This document shows, one piece after another, positions 26,848-35,308 of a stretch of DNA of 49,456 bases. The stretch lies in NCBI GenBank assembly GCA_020073285.1, contig JAIQFM010000005.1, positions 1 through 49,456 of the forward strand, read 5' to 3'. The stretch's first letter is position 1. Each line of letters begins with the position of its first letter. Source of the DNA: Terriglobia bacterium (lineage in GTDB: Bacteria; Acidobacteriota; Terriglobia; Terriglobales; Acidobacteriaceae). The notes beneath the pieces are model-generated. The model made no database searches. It had not been told where the DNA came from and saw only the letters and a program-made list of their open reading frames with translations. The translations under genes and the position numbers were made by a program.

Positions 26848-26856
26848 TGTTATGCT
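26848..26856 (+). promoter_or_regulatory. Extended -10 promoter of the DUF2520 gene
   Basis: TG-T-TATGCT at 26848-26856 fits an extended -10 box. A TTGACA at 26840-26845 is too close to be its -35 and, with a normal spacer, would instead give a -10 overlapping the start codon. Either way the ATG at 26868 has little or no leader and no Shine-Dalgarno. Confidence 0.4.
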
Positions 26857-26867
26857 TCCGCCACTTT

Positions 26868-27725
26868 ATGCGCAAGCCAACCATCGCGATTGTCGGGCCG
26901 GGTAATTTGGGCAGCGCCATGGCGCGCGCGCTGCACGCCGCGGGATATCGCGTGGAGGAGATCGTGCATCGCGGGGGCGCATCGGGGAGACGCGCAAGGA
27001 CGCTGGCGCGCGCCGTGGGAACACGCGCGGTCGAGTTGGAGGACGCGAAATTCTCCGCCGACATGGTTTGGATCTGCGTGAGCGATGGCGCGATTGGCGC
27101 GTGCGCGGGCGAGTTGGCGAAAACAGGGAAGTGGGCGGGGAAGATCGCGCTGCACTGCAGCGGCGCGCTGAGCAGCTGGGAGTTGAAGAGCCTGAAGCAG
27201 CGCGGAGCTGCCGTCGGCTCGATTCATCCGATGATGACATTTGTACGCAACGTCCGGCCGGAGTTGCGCGGAGTGACGTTTGCGATTGAGGGTGATCCGC
27301 GGGCGGTGCGGGCGGCTCGGCGCGTGGCGCAGGACCTGGGAGGGCGCGTGGTCGTGATTGCGGCGCGGCGAAAGCCCATGTACCACGCGTTCGGGGCGTT
27401 CACGTCGCCGCTGATCGTGGCGACGGTGGCGGCGGCGGAGCGGGTAGCACGCAAGGCGGGATTGAGCGAGGCGTCGGCGCGGGCGGCGATTGGACCGATC
27501 CTGCAGCAGACAGTACGCAATTATCTGGAGCGCGGCAAGGCGGGCGCATTCAGCGGACCGCTGGTGCGCGGGGACGTGGAGACGGTACGGCGGCATTTGG
27601 CAGTGCTGCGAGCGGTGCCGGAGGCGCGCGATGCGTATGCGGCGCTGGCGAGGAGTGCGTTGAGAACGTTACCGGTGAAGAAAAAGAAGGAGCTCCGGGA
27701 ATTGTTGAAGCCGGCTCGTCGCTAG
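26868..27725 (+). CDS. Rossmann-fold DUF2520 oxidoreductase-like protein
   Basis: This is a 285-residue protein with an N-terminal NAD(P)-binding Rossmann domain (IAIVGPGNLGSAMARALHAAGY, of which residues 6-16 are the glycine-rich loop) and a C-terminal helical dehydrogenase-like domain containing HPMMTFVR and KPMYHAFGAFTSP. These are the DUF2520 signatures; the family resembles pyrroline-5-carboxylate reductase and prephenate dehydrogenase but has no established reaction. The tail is very basic (VKKKKELRELLKPARR). No ribosome-binding site precedes ATG 26868, which fits a leaderless transcript. In other genomes the family often lies beside pantothenate synthesis genes. That context is absent here. 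Confidence 0.88.
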   Translation: MRKPTIAIVGPGNLGSAMARALHAAGYRVEEIVHRGGASGRRARTLARAVGTRAVELEDAKFSADMVWICVSDGAIGACAGELAKTGKWAGKIALHCSGALSSWELKSLKQRGAAVGSIHPMMTFVRNVRPELRGVTFAIEGDPRAVRAARRVAQDLGGRVVVIAARRKPMYHAFGAFTSPLIVATVAAAERVARKAGLSEASARAAIGPILQQTVRNYLERGKAGAFSGPLVRGDVETVRRHLAVLRAVPEARDAYAALARSALRTLPVKKKKELRELLKPARR

Positions 27726-28116
27726 ATCAAGAGGCGGCGTCGCTACGACAGGCTGAGGTGGCAAAAATTGGGCCCCGTGGCGGTCGTGTTCCCCGCCACG
27801 GGGCGATCCATCCACACGGCACTCGCGAGCACCCCTTGCGCCGCAGCTGCGCGGCACGCGGGCGTCGGGCGGACGGAACCAGCACGCGGGTTGGGCGCGC
27901 TGGCAAAGACCGTGGTGTAGGCAGCTTAGAACCGGCGGAGCGGAAGTCAACAAAACGGGCACGCCAGAAAGCGCCAAGGCGTAAACGGTCGGTTCCAGTT
28001 TGGGGCTGGTCCAGAAGGCACTTGTGATTGGCGCTTGGTGCTCCGTGTAACGATCTCCGATTTGTGATTTCCGATTGTGGCAGCCAAAAGCAGCGTCACC
28101 GGCGACTCATGCGTCC
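27726..28116. other. Intergenic region with strong hairpin, possible unassigned ncRNA
   Basis: The 391-bp gap between the DUF2520 gene and phoR has no credible gene. It is GC-rich and contains a perfect 12-bp stem with a 9-base loop (GCCCCGTGGCGG at 27772-27783 with CCGCCACGGGGC at 27793-27804). Several short complementary segments follow up to about 27960, suggesting a folded RNA of 200 nt or so. I looked for RNase P, SRP and 6S signatures and could not place it. The last 60 bases contain the GATTTGTGATTTCCGATTGT word seen in other gaps of this window. Confidence 0.4.
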
Positions 28117-29853
28117 TCATTTCGCTGCGGCAACGGTCGCCGTCTGAAGGACAAACGAGAAGGTCGAGCCGCGGCTCAGTTCGCTGGAGACGCGGACGGC
28201 GCCGCCGTGGGCGCGAACGATGTGCTTGGCGATGGCGAGGCCCAGTCCGGTGCCGCCGGATTCGCGGGAGCGCGCCTTGTCCACGCGGTAGAAGCGCTCG
28301 AAAAGGCGCGGCAGGTGTTCGGAGGCGATGCCGGGACCGTAGTCGCGGACGTAGAACTCAACGCCGTTTTCGTTGTCGCGCGCGCCCACCTCGATGCGCG
28401 CGCCCGAGGCGGCGTACTTGATGGCGTTGTCAATCAAGTTGGTGAACACCTGATGGATGGCGTCCTTGTCGGCCTGCACCATCTGCGTGGCGGAATTTTC
28501 GAGCTGGATTGCGATGCCGCCGGCCTTGGCGGTTTCGAGGAATGTTTCCACCGCATCGTCGAGGAGGCTGGCGGGAGTAGTGGGGCGCAAGTTGAAGGCA
28601 CGCTCGCCGGATTCCACCCGCGCCAGCACCAGCAGGTCTTCGGTGAGCCGCCCCATGCGAGCGGCGTTCTTGATGATGACTTCCAGAAAGTCGCGCTTGG
28701 TGGCGGGATCGGCGCTGTCGGATGCTTCCAGGTCAAGCAGCGTTTCGGCGAAACCTTGAATGGAGGTGAGCGGCGTGCGCAATTCGTGGGAGACGTTGGC
28801 GATGAAATCGCGCCGGGTTTTCTCCACGCGCTCGATGCTGGTCATGTCGTGAAGCACGGCGACGGCGCCGCCGCCGGGCAGGGGAGCGGCGGTTACGCTG
28901 AAAGTTCGGCCGGGAACGAGCGCGGCGGCGCGCGCGGTGCGCACTTCCTTTGTCGCCAGCGCGCCTTCGATGGCGGCGAGGACATCCGGGTCGCGGACGG
29001 CGCCGACCAGGGGCGAGCCGATGGAGATACGCGCGATGGCGTTCATCGGGCCGTTCGACCACTGGATGCGGCGGTCGCGCGAAATGGCGAGCACGGCCTC
29101 CTGCATGCTGTTGAGCAGCGCTTCCAGTTGCTTGCGCCCGGTCTCTACGGCGGCGAAGCTTTGTTCCAACTGGCGCGCCGTGCGGTCGAGAGCGGAGGCG
29201 ACATGCGCGATCTCGTCGGCGGAGGACTCCTCGATGCGCGCGCTGAGGTCGCCGGCGGCGATGCGATCGGCAAAGGAGACGATGCGCTGCAGTCGGCGCG
29301 AAATCAGGCGCGCCACCACGGCGGAGATGATGGTGGCGAGGATGAGCCCAGCCAGCGACGCCCAGAGCAGGTACAGGCGCACGCGGCGCGTCATCTGCTG
29401 GATGGAGGAAAGCGGATAAGCGAGGCGCACGGCGCCGCCTGAGATGGGAGCGGCGACATAGAGAAACGGAATGCCGACGGTATGACTGGTGCGGGTGGAG
29501 CTGCCGACGCTGCCGCCAAGCGCGGCGATGAACTCCGGCCGGGTGGCGTGGTTTTCCATCTCGGCGGGATTGGCGCGGGTGTCGGCCAGGACACTTCCGT
29601 CGGTTGCGATGATGGTGGCGCGGGCGTCGGCGGCGCGGGAGACGTCGTCGGCGATGGCTTGCAGGCTGCGACGGTCGCGGTCCTGCTGTACGGCCTGCGC
29701 GAACATCGCGGCTTTCTGCTCTAGCGCGGTGCGGATTTCGTTGTAGAGCGATTCTTCCCACGCCTTGCGGACGGGGAAGTCGAGGGTGAGGGTGGCGACG
29801 GCGATCACCAGCACGAATGCGCCGAGCAGCTTGAAGAAGATGCGGTTGGTCAT
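28117..29853 (-). CDS. phoR: PhoR-type sensor histidine kinase of the phosphate regulon
   Basis: The 578-residue protein has a first membrane helix (about 9-28), a periplasmic sensor region (about 30-157), a second helix (about 160-182), a HAMP linker (183-235), a PAS-like domain (about 245-345) and HisKA with the phosphorylated His356 in FIANVSHELRTP. HATPase_c follows with N box NLIDNAIKYA, G1 DYGPGI and G2 GGTGLGLAIAKHI. It phosphorylates its partner PhoB when phosphate is scarce and is held inactive through PstSCAB-PhoU when phosphate is plentiful. The start overlaps the phoB stop by four bases (ATGA), so the two are translationally coupled. It has a longer periplasmic part than E. coli PhoR, like PhoR of Gram-positives and many other phyla. 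Confidence 0.93.
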   Translation of the reverse strand: MTNRIFFKLLGAFVLVIAVATLTLDFPVRKAWEESLYNEIRTALEQKAAMFAQAVQQDRDRRSLQAIADDVSRAADARATIIATDGSVLADTRANPAEMENHATRPEFIAALGGSVGSSTRTSHTVGIPFLYVAAPISGGAVRLAYPLSSIQQMTRRVRLYLLWASLAGLILATIISAVVARLISRRLQRIVSFADRIAAGDLSARIEESSADEIAHVASALDRTARQLEQSFAAVETGRKQLEALLNSMQEAVLAISRDRRIQWSNGPMNAIARISIGSPLVGAVRDPDVLAAIEGALATKEVRTARAAALVPGRTFSVTAAPLPGGGAVAVLHDMTSIERVEKTRRDFIANVSHELRTPLTSIQGFAETLLDLEASDSADPATKRDFLEVIIKNAARMGRLTEDLLVLARVESGERAFNLRPTTPASLLDDAVETFLETAKAGGIAIQLENSATQMVQADKDAIHQVFTNLIDNAIKYAASGARIEVGARDNENGVEFYVRDYGPGIASEHLPRLFERFYRVDKARSRESGGTGLGLAIAKHIVRAHGGAVRVSSELSRGSTFSFVLQTATVAAAK

Positions 29854-30542
29854 CGCGGCGCCTCGAAGCGGTAGCCAGTGCCGCGGACGGTCTTCAGATA
29901 ACGCGGATCTTCGGGATTACTTTCGATCTTCTCGCGCAGGCGGCGCACGTAGACATCCACCGAACGCGGGGTGACGAAGGCGGTGTCGCGCCAGACGGCG
30001 TCCAGCAACTGGTCGCGGGTGAAGACACGGCCAGCGTGGCGGGCGAAATAGTCGAGCAGGCGGAACTCGGTGGCCGTGGTGGCGACCGTGTTTCCGCGGA
30101 CCGTGAGCGTCATGGCGCCGGTGTCAATGCGCAGGTCGCCGAGTTCGCGGACGGAGGCGAGCAGCGGCGGTTCGAAGCGGCGCAGCACGGCTCTGACGCG
30201 CGCCACCAGTTCGCGCGGGCTGAAGGGCTTGGTGATGTAGTCGTCGGCGCCCAGTTCGAAGCCGAGCACGCGGTCGGATTCGGCGGCTTTGGCGGTGAGA
30301 AAAATGATGGGCGTGGCGGCCAGCGTTTCCGATTGGCGAATCTGCTCGCACAGCGCCAGGCCGCTGCCGCCCGGAACCATGATATCGAGAAGAAAGAGCG
30401 CGGGGTGTTGCTTGACAGCGTCGGTCAGGACGCCGGCGAGCGAAGCGTAGGAACGCACGACGTAGCCCGCGGCGTCGAGATGATGGCGCACCAAGCGGGT
30501 GATGTCGGCGTCGTCCTCGACCAGAAAGATTTGCTGTTTCAC
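29850..30542 (-). CDS. phoB: PhoB-type response regulator
   Basis: The 230-residue protein is an OmpR/PhoB-class transcription factor. The receiver domain has the acidic pocket (VEDD, 8-11), phosphoacceptor Asp53 in LLDIMVPG, and the KPF motif (YITKPFSP). The C-terminal winged helix-turn-helix ends VRRLREKIE and VRGTGYRF. Phosphorylated by PhoR, it activates genes with Pho boxes, here plausibly its own operon, pstS and pstC. It is the first gene of the phoB-phoR operon. A Pho-box-like repeat sits about 94 bases upstream on the same strand, so positive autoregulation is likely. The assignment to the phosphate system rests on synteny with pstS-pstCAB-phoU. Confidence 0.93.
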   Translation of the reverse strand: MKQQIFLVEDDADITRLVRHHLDAAGYVVRSYASLAGVLTDAVKQHPALFLLDIMVPGGSGLALCEQIRQSETLAATPIIFLTAKAAESDRVLGFELGADDYITKPFSPRELVARVRAVLRRFEPPLLASVRELGDLRIDTGAMTLTVRGNTVATTATEFRLLDYFARHAGRVFTRDQLLDAVWRDTAFVTPRSVDVYVRRLREKIESNPEDPRYLKTVRGTGYRFEAPR

Positions 30543-30635
30543 TTTACCAATAGTTTAGCCGGGAGTGTGCTTTTCGCACTAGGGCGGCGCGGGAAGGTGA
30601 GTCCTCCACCAACAAGATTAGCCTAGCGCCGGCTT

Positions 30636-30653
30636 GTTACAGGACGATTACAA
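30636..30653 (-). promoter_or_regulatory. Pho-box-like direct repeat for phoB-phoR
   Basis: On the minus strand TTGTAAT (30653-30647) and CTGTAAC (30642-30636) are spaced by 11 bp start-to-start, the period of PhoB-binding repeats (consensus CTGTCAT). Confidence 0.7.
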
Positions 30654-30701
30654 CGGCAGGAAATCGCGGGCGGAAGTTCCGTTCACCGGAAATTCATCCC
30701 T

Positions 30702-30719
30702 CTGTAACGCAGTTGTAAC
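30702..30719 (+). promoter_or_regulatory. Pho-box-like direct repeat for pstS
   Basis: CTGTAAC (30702-30708) and TTGTAAC (30713-30719) lie exactly 11 bp apart, about 42 bases before the pstS start codon. The motif matches the phoB and pstC copies. Confidence 0.75.
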
Positions 30720-30760
30720 AATTCGCCGCTAGAAAGGACCATTACAGGAGGAATCCAACT

Positions 30761-31768
30761 GTGATACGAAAAATGCTGGTTTGCGCGGTCCTTTTCCTGA
30801 CGAACTTTACGGCCGCGAGCTTGGCACAAACAAGTCTGAACGCCGCGGGTGCGACCTTCCCGTACCCCATCTATTCCAAGTGGTTCAACGAGTTCGCTAA
30901 ATCGAACGGCGTGCAGATCAACTACCAGTCCATCGGCAGCGGCGGCGGCATCCAACAGTTGCACTCCGGCACGGTGGATTTCGGCGCCAGCGACATGCCG
31001 CTGAATGACCAACAGCTCAAGGACCTGGGCAAGTCGATCATTCAGTTTCCGACCGTGCTCGGCAGCGTGGTGCCGGCGTACAGCGTGCAAGGCGTGACGG
31101 GCGAGATCAAGTTTACGCCCGAGGCGCTGGCCGGGATTTACCTGGGGAAGATCACCAAGTGGAATGACAAAGCGCTGACCAGTGCGAATCCGGGATTGAA
31201 ACTGCCCGATCAGGACATCGTGGTCGTCCACCGCTCCGACGGCAGCGGAACGACATTTGTCTGGACCGACTATCTCTGCAAGGTCAGCCCGGAGTGGAAA
31301 TCGACGGTTGGATCCAACACCTCGGTGAAGTGGCCGGTGGGACTCGGGGGCAAGGGAAACGAAGGCGTGGCGGGAGTCATCTCGCAGCAGCCGGGCGCAC
31401 TCGGGTACGTGGAACTGATTTACGCGCTCCAGAACAAAATTCCGTTTGGTCCGGTCAAGAATGCATCGGGGACCTTCGTGAAAGCTAGCCTGGATACGAC
31501 CACCAAGGCAGCCGCGGGCACGAAAGTACCCCCGGATTTCCGCGTATCCATCACCAATGCTTCCGGCAAGGACGCGTATCCAGTATCCAGCTTCACGTAT
31601 CTGCTGGTGCCAACGCAATGGCAGAACCAAGGCAAGAAAGATGCCATGGTGAAGTTCCTCACCTGGATGCTCGATCACGGTGAGCCCATGGTGACCGCGC
31701 TCGATTACGCCCCCCTGCCCAAGCAGGTGGCGGAGATGGAGCGGGCAAAGATCAAGGAGATCCGCTAG
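30761..31768 (+). CDS. pstS: PstS periplasmic phosphate-binding protein
   Basis: This is a 335-residue protein with a signal peptide (MLVCAVLFLTNFTAASLAQ). It has the PstS blocks that ligand phosphate: AAGATFPYPIYSKW at the mature N-terminus, SIGSGGGIQQL, DFGASDMPL, and HRSDGSGTTFVWTDYL. It captures phosphate in the periplasm and hands it to PstCA. The start is GTG 30761, with AGGAGG at 30746-30751 as an ideal ribosome-binding site; ATG 30773 would be too far from it. A Pho-box-like repeat lies upstream, and an intrinsic terminator follows 30 bases after the stop. PstS is thus probably made in excess over the membrane subunits. Confidence 0.96.
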   Translation: MIRKMLVCAVLFLTNFTAASLAQTSLNAAGATFPYPIYSKWFNEFAKSNGVQINYQSIGSGGGIQQLHSGTVDFGASDMPLNDQQLKDLGKSIIQFPTVLGSVVPAYSVQGVTGEIKFTPEALAGIYLGKITKWNDKALTSANPGLKLPDQDIVVVHRSDGSGTTFVWTDYLCKVSPEWKSTVGSNTSVKWPVGLGGKGNEGVAGVISQQPGALGYVELIYALQNKIPFGPVKNASGTFVKASLDTTTKAAAGTKVPPDFRVSITNASGKDAYPVSSFTYLLVPTQWQNQGKKDAMVKFLTWMLDHGEPMVTALDYAPLPKQVAEMERAKIKEIR

Positions 31769-31797
31769 TCGAATTGGCGGTGAGGTAAGAACGCAAG

Positions 31798-31830
31798 GGC
31801 GACGGTGAAGCAGCCGGCGCCTTTTGTTTT
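31798..31830 (+). terminator. Intrinsic terminator between pstS and pstC
   Basis: Stem GGCG-A-CGG (31798-31805) pairs with CCG-G-CGCC (31814-31821), with one internal mismatch and an 8-base loop, and is followed by TTTTGTTTT. It should separate pstS from the downstream transporter genes, fully or in part. Confidence 0.7.
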
Positions 31831-31904
31831 GCTCTGTCTGTTCTGCCTTGCGATTTCGGCAAGCACAAATCGGAAGTACCGGTCCGCACTCTCATTTCGC
31901 GGGA

Positions 31905-31922
31905 AGTTAACAATCCTGTAAC
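31905..31922 (+). promoter_or_regulatory. Pho-box-like direct repeat for pstC
   Basis: AGTTAAC (31905-31911) and CTGTAAC (31916-31922) are 11 bp apart. This places an independent PhoB-controlled promoter after the pstS terminator and argues against ATG 31925, which abuts it, as the pstC start. Confidence 0.6.
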
Positions 31923-31978
31923 AAATGTCTGTTAGCTTGGCTTGCGAATTGAATACGCAAAAAAGACCGGAGTTGCAC

Positions 31979-32989
31979 TTGGCCGACCCACAGCCGAATG
32001 TCTCGAAGCTGGAGGTTGTGGCGAGCACGACCCCTGAACCGGCGCCGCAGATGAGGCGTCCCCACGCCAGCACCGCCCCCGACAAGATTTTCAAGTACTT
32101 AACGGTGACGGCAGCGCTGTCGGTTGTCGCGGTAGTGCTGCTCATCGTTTTCGAACTGGTCTGGCACTCCCGGCTGGCGATCTCGAAGTTCGGATTCGGT
32201 TTCTTCGCGGGCAGCGACTGGGACCCGGTAAGCGGCGAGTTTGGAGCGCTTCCGTTCATCTACGGTACCCTGGTGTCATCGCTGATCGCGCTGATCATCG
32301 CCGTGCCGCTTGGAATCGGGGTGGCGATTTTTATCAATGAAATGTGCCCGCGCCGGCTGCGCACGCTTTTGTCGTTCACCGTGGAACTGCTGGCCGCGAT
32401 TCCGAGCGTGATTTACGGATTGTGGGGCATTTTCGTGCTGGTACCGTTCCTCCGCGTACACGTGGACCCGCTCCTGAAGGCAAACCTCGGCTGGACCGGC
32501 CTGTTCACCGGCCCGATCTACGGAATTGGGATGCTGGCGGCGGGAGTGATCCTTTCCATCATGGTGGTGCCGTTCATTTCCTCCATTACGCGCGAGGTAA
32601 TGCTGACGGTGCCACAGAACCAGCGGGAAGGTGTGCTGGCGCTGGGCGCGACGCAGTGGGAGATGATTCGCACCGGAATCCTGCGCAACGCGCGCGTAGG
32701 AATTACCGGCGGCATCATTCTTGGCCTTGGTCGGGCGCTCGGCGAGACCATGGCCGTGACGATGGTCATCGGGAACCGCCCGGAAATCGCGAAATCGCTG
32801 TTCGCGCCCGGATACACGATGGCCAGCATGATCGCCAACGAATTCTCCGAGGCCACCAGCCAGCTTTATCTCAGCGCGATTGTTGAGATTGGGCTGGCGT
32901 TGTTCCTGCTGACGCTGGTGGTGAACGGCTTGGCCCGGCTGCTGGTGTGGATGACGACGCGGGGCTCGCCCTCGAGGGTGTATGGCTGA
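31979..32989 (+). CDS. pstC: PstC phosphate ABC transporter permease
   Basis: The product (336 aa from TTG 31979) has a polar N-terminal tail, then six membrane helices starting with LTVTAALSVVAVVLLIVFEL. The EAA-type loop, LALGATQWEMIRTGILRNARVG, contacts the ATPase, and ETMAVTMVIGNRPEIAKS is also typical of PstC. It forms the membrane channel with PstA. The frame is open from ATG 31925, but that codon directly abuts the Pho-box repeat. TTG 31979 has GGAG at 31969-31972, and ATG 32052 is a further option. The gene overlaps pstA by eight bases. It has its own Pho-box-like repeat and follows the terminator after pstS. Confidence 0.93.
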   Translation: MADPQPNVSKLEVVASTTPEPAPQMRRPHASTAPDKIFKYLTVTAALSVVAVVLLIVFELVWHSRLAISKFGFGFFAGSDWDPVSGEFGALPFIYGTLVSSLIALIIAVPLGIGVAIFINEMCPRRLRTLLSFTVELLAAIPSVIYGLWGIFVLVPFLRVHVDPLLKANLGWTGLFTGPIYGIGMLAAGVILSIMVVPFISSITREVMLTVPQNQREGVLALGATQWEMIRTGILRNARVGITGGIILGLGRALGETMAVTMVIGNRPEIAKSLFAPGYTMASMIANEFSEATSQLYLSAIVEIGLALFLLTLVVNGLARLLVWMTTRGSPSRVYG

Positions 32990-33860
32990 GGCGCTGCAAT
33001 CCGGGATGCCGGTCCGATTGAGCTTGCGCCGGCGGCTGGTGAATCGCGCCGTGATGGCCGCCACCGGCGTGGCTGCCTTGCTGGTGCTGATCCCTCTGTT
33101 CCTGATTCTCGGATTCTTGGGGGCCAAGGGAATCGGCTCGGTGAACTGGGCATTTCTGACCCACACGCCGGTACCGGTAGGGGAACTGGGCGGCGGAATG
33201 GCGAATGCCATCGTGGGCACGTTTATGATCCTCGGCATCGCCAGCCTGATTGGCGTGCCGTGGGGAATCGCCGGGGGAATTTACCTCTCCGAATACGGCC
33301 GCAATAGGTTCGGCAACGCCATCCGCTTCACCGCCGACGTACTCAACGGCGTGCCCTCGATTGTCACTGGCATGGCGGTGTACGGCCTGGTGGTGGTCAC
33401 GCAAGGGCACTTTTCCGCGTTTGCCGGCGGCATCGCCTTGGGCATCATGATGATCCCGATCATCGTGCGGGCGACGGAGGAGATGCTGCTCATGGTGCCG
33501 CAGACCATCCGCGAGGCGGCGCTCGGCCTGGGCATTCCGCAGTGGCGGACCACATTGTCCGTAACCTTGCGCACCGCGTCCTCGGGAGTGATTACCGGTA
33601 TCATGCTGGCGTTTGCGCGCGTGGCCGGTGAAACGGCGCCGCTGCTGTTCACGGCTTTTGGAAACCAGTTCTGGAACCTCAAACTCAACCAGCCGACCGC
33701 CGCCTTGTCCCTGCAGGTCTACACCTACGCGATCTCGCCGTACGAGGACTGGCACCGGATGGCGTGGGCGGGGGCGCTGGTGTTGATCGTGATGATCATG
33801 GGGACGATTTCGGTGGTGCGCATTATCGCCAGCCGCGGCATGTTGAAGGGAGCAGCCTAG
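32982..33860 (+). CDS. pstA: PstA phosphate ABC transporter permease
   Basis: This 292-residue polytopic membrane protein has about six helices. It carries the PstA signatures [34 protein letters not shown], the EAA loop [20 protein letters not shown], and [19 protein letters not shown]. With PstC it forms the phosphate channel. The ATG at 32982 lies inside the last codons of pstC (8-bp overlap), so it is translationally coupled. PstB begins two bases after its stop. It has the usual length for the family, and I see nothing unusual in it. Confidence 0.95.
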   Translation: MAEALQSGMPVRLSLRRRLVNRAVMAATGVAALLVLIPLFLILGFLGAKGIGSVNWAFLTHTPVPVGELGGGMANAIVGTFMILGIASLIGVPWGIAGGIYLSEYGRNRFGNAIRFTADVLNGVPSIVTGMAVYGLVVVTQGHFSAFAGGIALGIMMIPIIVRATEEMLLMVPQTIREAALGLGIPQWRTTLSVTLRTASSGVITGIMLAFARVAGETAPLLFTAFGNQFWNLKLNQPTAALSLQVYTYAISPYEDWHRMAWAGALVLIVMIMGTISVVRIIASRGMLKGAA

Positions 33861-33861
33861 A

Positions 33862-34623
33862 GTGGGGGTCGGAATCGAGGTTCGCGGGCTGCGCGCCTGG
33901 TTCGGCGCCTCCGAGGCCCTGCACGGCATCAGTGTGGAGATGCGACCCAACACCGTGACCGCCATTATTGGCCCGTCCGGCTGCGGGAAGTCCACTTTCG
34001 TGCGTTGCCTGAACCGCATGCATGAGACCATTCCCGGGGCGCGCGTGGAAGGCGAGGTAAGAATCGGTAGCACCGACGTGTACGGGAACGGCACCCCGGC
34101 GGTGGAAGTGCGACGGCGCGTGGGGATGGTTTTCCAAAAACCGAATCCTTTTCCGACCATGACGATCTATGACAACGTGGCGGCGGGACTCAAGCTCAAC
34201 GGATTTCGCAACCGTCGCGAACTGGATGAAACCGTGGAGCGGTCGCTGCACATGGCCGCACTCTGGGACGAGGTCAAGGACGGGCTCAAGAAACAATCTG
34301 GGGCGAGCCTTTCCGGCGGACAGCAGCAGCGGTTATGCATTGCGCGCGCGTTGGCGGTGCAGCCGGAAGTGCTGTTGATGGATGAGCCGGCGTCGGCGCT
34401 GGATCCGATCTCCACGGCGAAGATCGAGGATCTGATCTATCAACTGAAGGAACGCTTTACGGTGGTGATCGTCACCCACAACATGCAGCAGGCGGCCCGG
34501 GTGGCGGAGTGGACGGGGTTCTTCCTCATGGGCGACCTGATCGAGTTCGACAAGACGCAGAAGATCTTTACCACTCCCGGCGACAAGCGCACCGAGGACT
34601 ACATTACGGGCAGGTTTGGATGA
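33862..34623 (+). CDS. pstB: PstB phosphate ABC transporter ATP-binding subunit
   Basis: The 253-residue ATPase has Walker [10 protein letters not shown] (about 37-45), Q-loop [16 protein letters not shown] (PstB-specific), signature [15 protein letters not shown], Walker [14 protein letters not shown] and H-loop [11 protein letters not shown]. It powers phosphate uptake by PstCA. The start is GTG 33862, one base after the pstA stop codon. The ribosome-binding site is GGGAG inside the pstA end (33847-33851). It overlaps phoU by four bases (ATGA at 34620). It is slightly shorter at the N-terminus than E. coli PstB (257 aa), which is within the normal range. Confidence 0.97.
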   Translation: MGVGIEVRGLRAWFGASEALHGISVEMRPNTVTAIIGPSGCGKSTFVRCLNRMHETIPGARVEGEVRIGSTDVYGNGTPAVEVRRRVGMVFQKPNPFPTMTIYDNVAAGLKLNGFRNRRELDETVERSLHMAALWDEVKDGLKKQSGASLSGGQQQRLCIARALAVQPEVLLMDEPASALDPISTAKIEDLIYQLKERFTVVIVTHNMQQAARVAEWTGFFLMGDLIEFDKTQKIFTTPGDKRTEDYITGRFG

Positions 34624-35285
34624 CGCGCACTCGCTTCCATGAAGGCCTGGACGAACTGAAAGACCGGCTGCTACGGATGGCGGGCATGGCGGAGCAGTCG
34701 ATTACACGGGCCATCAACGCTTACCGTGAGCGCGACCGGGATCAGTGCAAGCTGGTGTTCGCAAGCGAGGCCGCCATCAACGCCGACGAGCGCGAAATCG
34801 ACGAATTGGCGGTCGACCTGCTCGCCCTGCAGCAGCCGATGGCAGTGGACCTGCGCTTTATCCTCGCCGTGATCAAGATCAACGCCGATTTGGAGCGCGT
34901 CGGCGACCAGGCAGTCAACATCGCCGAGCGGGTCGAGCAATTGCTCACCGTGCCCGCGGTGGAGTTGCCGATTGACATTCCGCTGATGGCGGAGACCGCC
35001 AGCAAGATGATCCGGATGGCCCTGGAATCATTCGTGCTCGGCGATGCCGATTTGGCGGAGCAGGTGCTCACCATGGACGACACCGTGGACCGGATGAATC
35101 ATGATATCGCCGACGTCATGATCGAACTGATTAAGAAATCTCCGCAAGTGACTGAGCAGGCGATGGATGCGATTATCATTGCGCGCAATCTGGAGCGCGT
35201 CGGCGACCACGCCACCAACATTGCCGAGGACGTCATCTTCTGGGTCCGAGGCGCGGACGTCCGCCACCACCTAGGCCGTTCGTAA
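34620..35285 (+). CDS. phoU: PhoU phosphate signalling protein
   Basis: From ATG 34620 the protein has 221 residues in two three-helix PhoU repeats. Each carries the metal-binding E/DxxxD-type motif: [19 protein letters not shown] in the first and [19 protein letters not shown] in the second. PhoU bridges PstB and PhoR and keeps PhoR in its phosphatase state when phosphate is sufficient. The start codon overlaps the pstB stop (ATGA). A longer reading frame from 34509 lies inside pstB and is not used. It is the last gene of the pstCAB-phoU operon. The next gene is convergent and ends 23 bases away. Confidence 0.96.
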   Translation: MTRTRFHEGLDELKDRLLRMAGMAEQSITRAINAYRERDRDQCKLVFASEAAINADEREIDELAVDLLALQQPMAVDLRFILAVIKINADLERVGDQAVNIAERVEQLLTVPAVELPIDIPLMAETASKMIRMALESFVLGDADLAEQVLTMDDTVDRMNHDIADVMIELIKKSPQVTEQAMDAIIIARNLERVGDHATNIAEDVIFWVRGADVRHHLGRS

Positions 35286-35308
35286 ATCCTACTGCCACGC
35301 ATCCCCTC

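Noticed and set aside
26840-26870. TTGACA (26840-26845) with TTTATG as -10 for the DUF2520 gene
   Set aside because: The -10 would overlap the start codon, leaving the ATG upstream of the transcript; the extended -10 at 26848-26856 fits better.
27726-27960. 6S, RNase P or SRP RNA in the structured gap
   Set aside because: I could not find the conserved sequence marks of these RNAs on either strand, so only a structured region is reported.
28075-29442. 455-residue plus-strand frame
   Set aside because: Antisense to phoR, which has all histidine-kinase motifs; the frame is Gly/Ala/Asp-rich and lacks homology.
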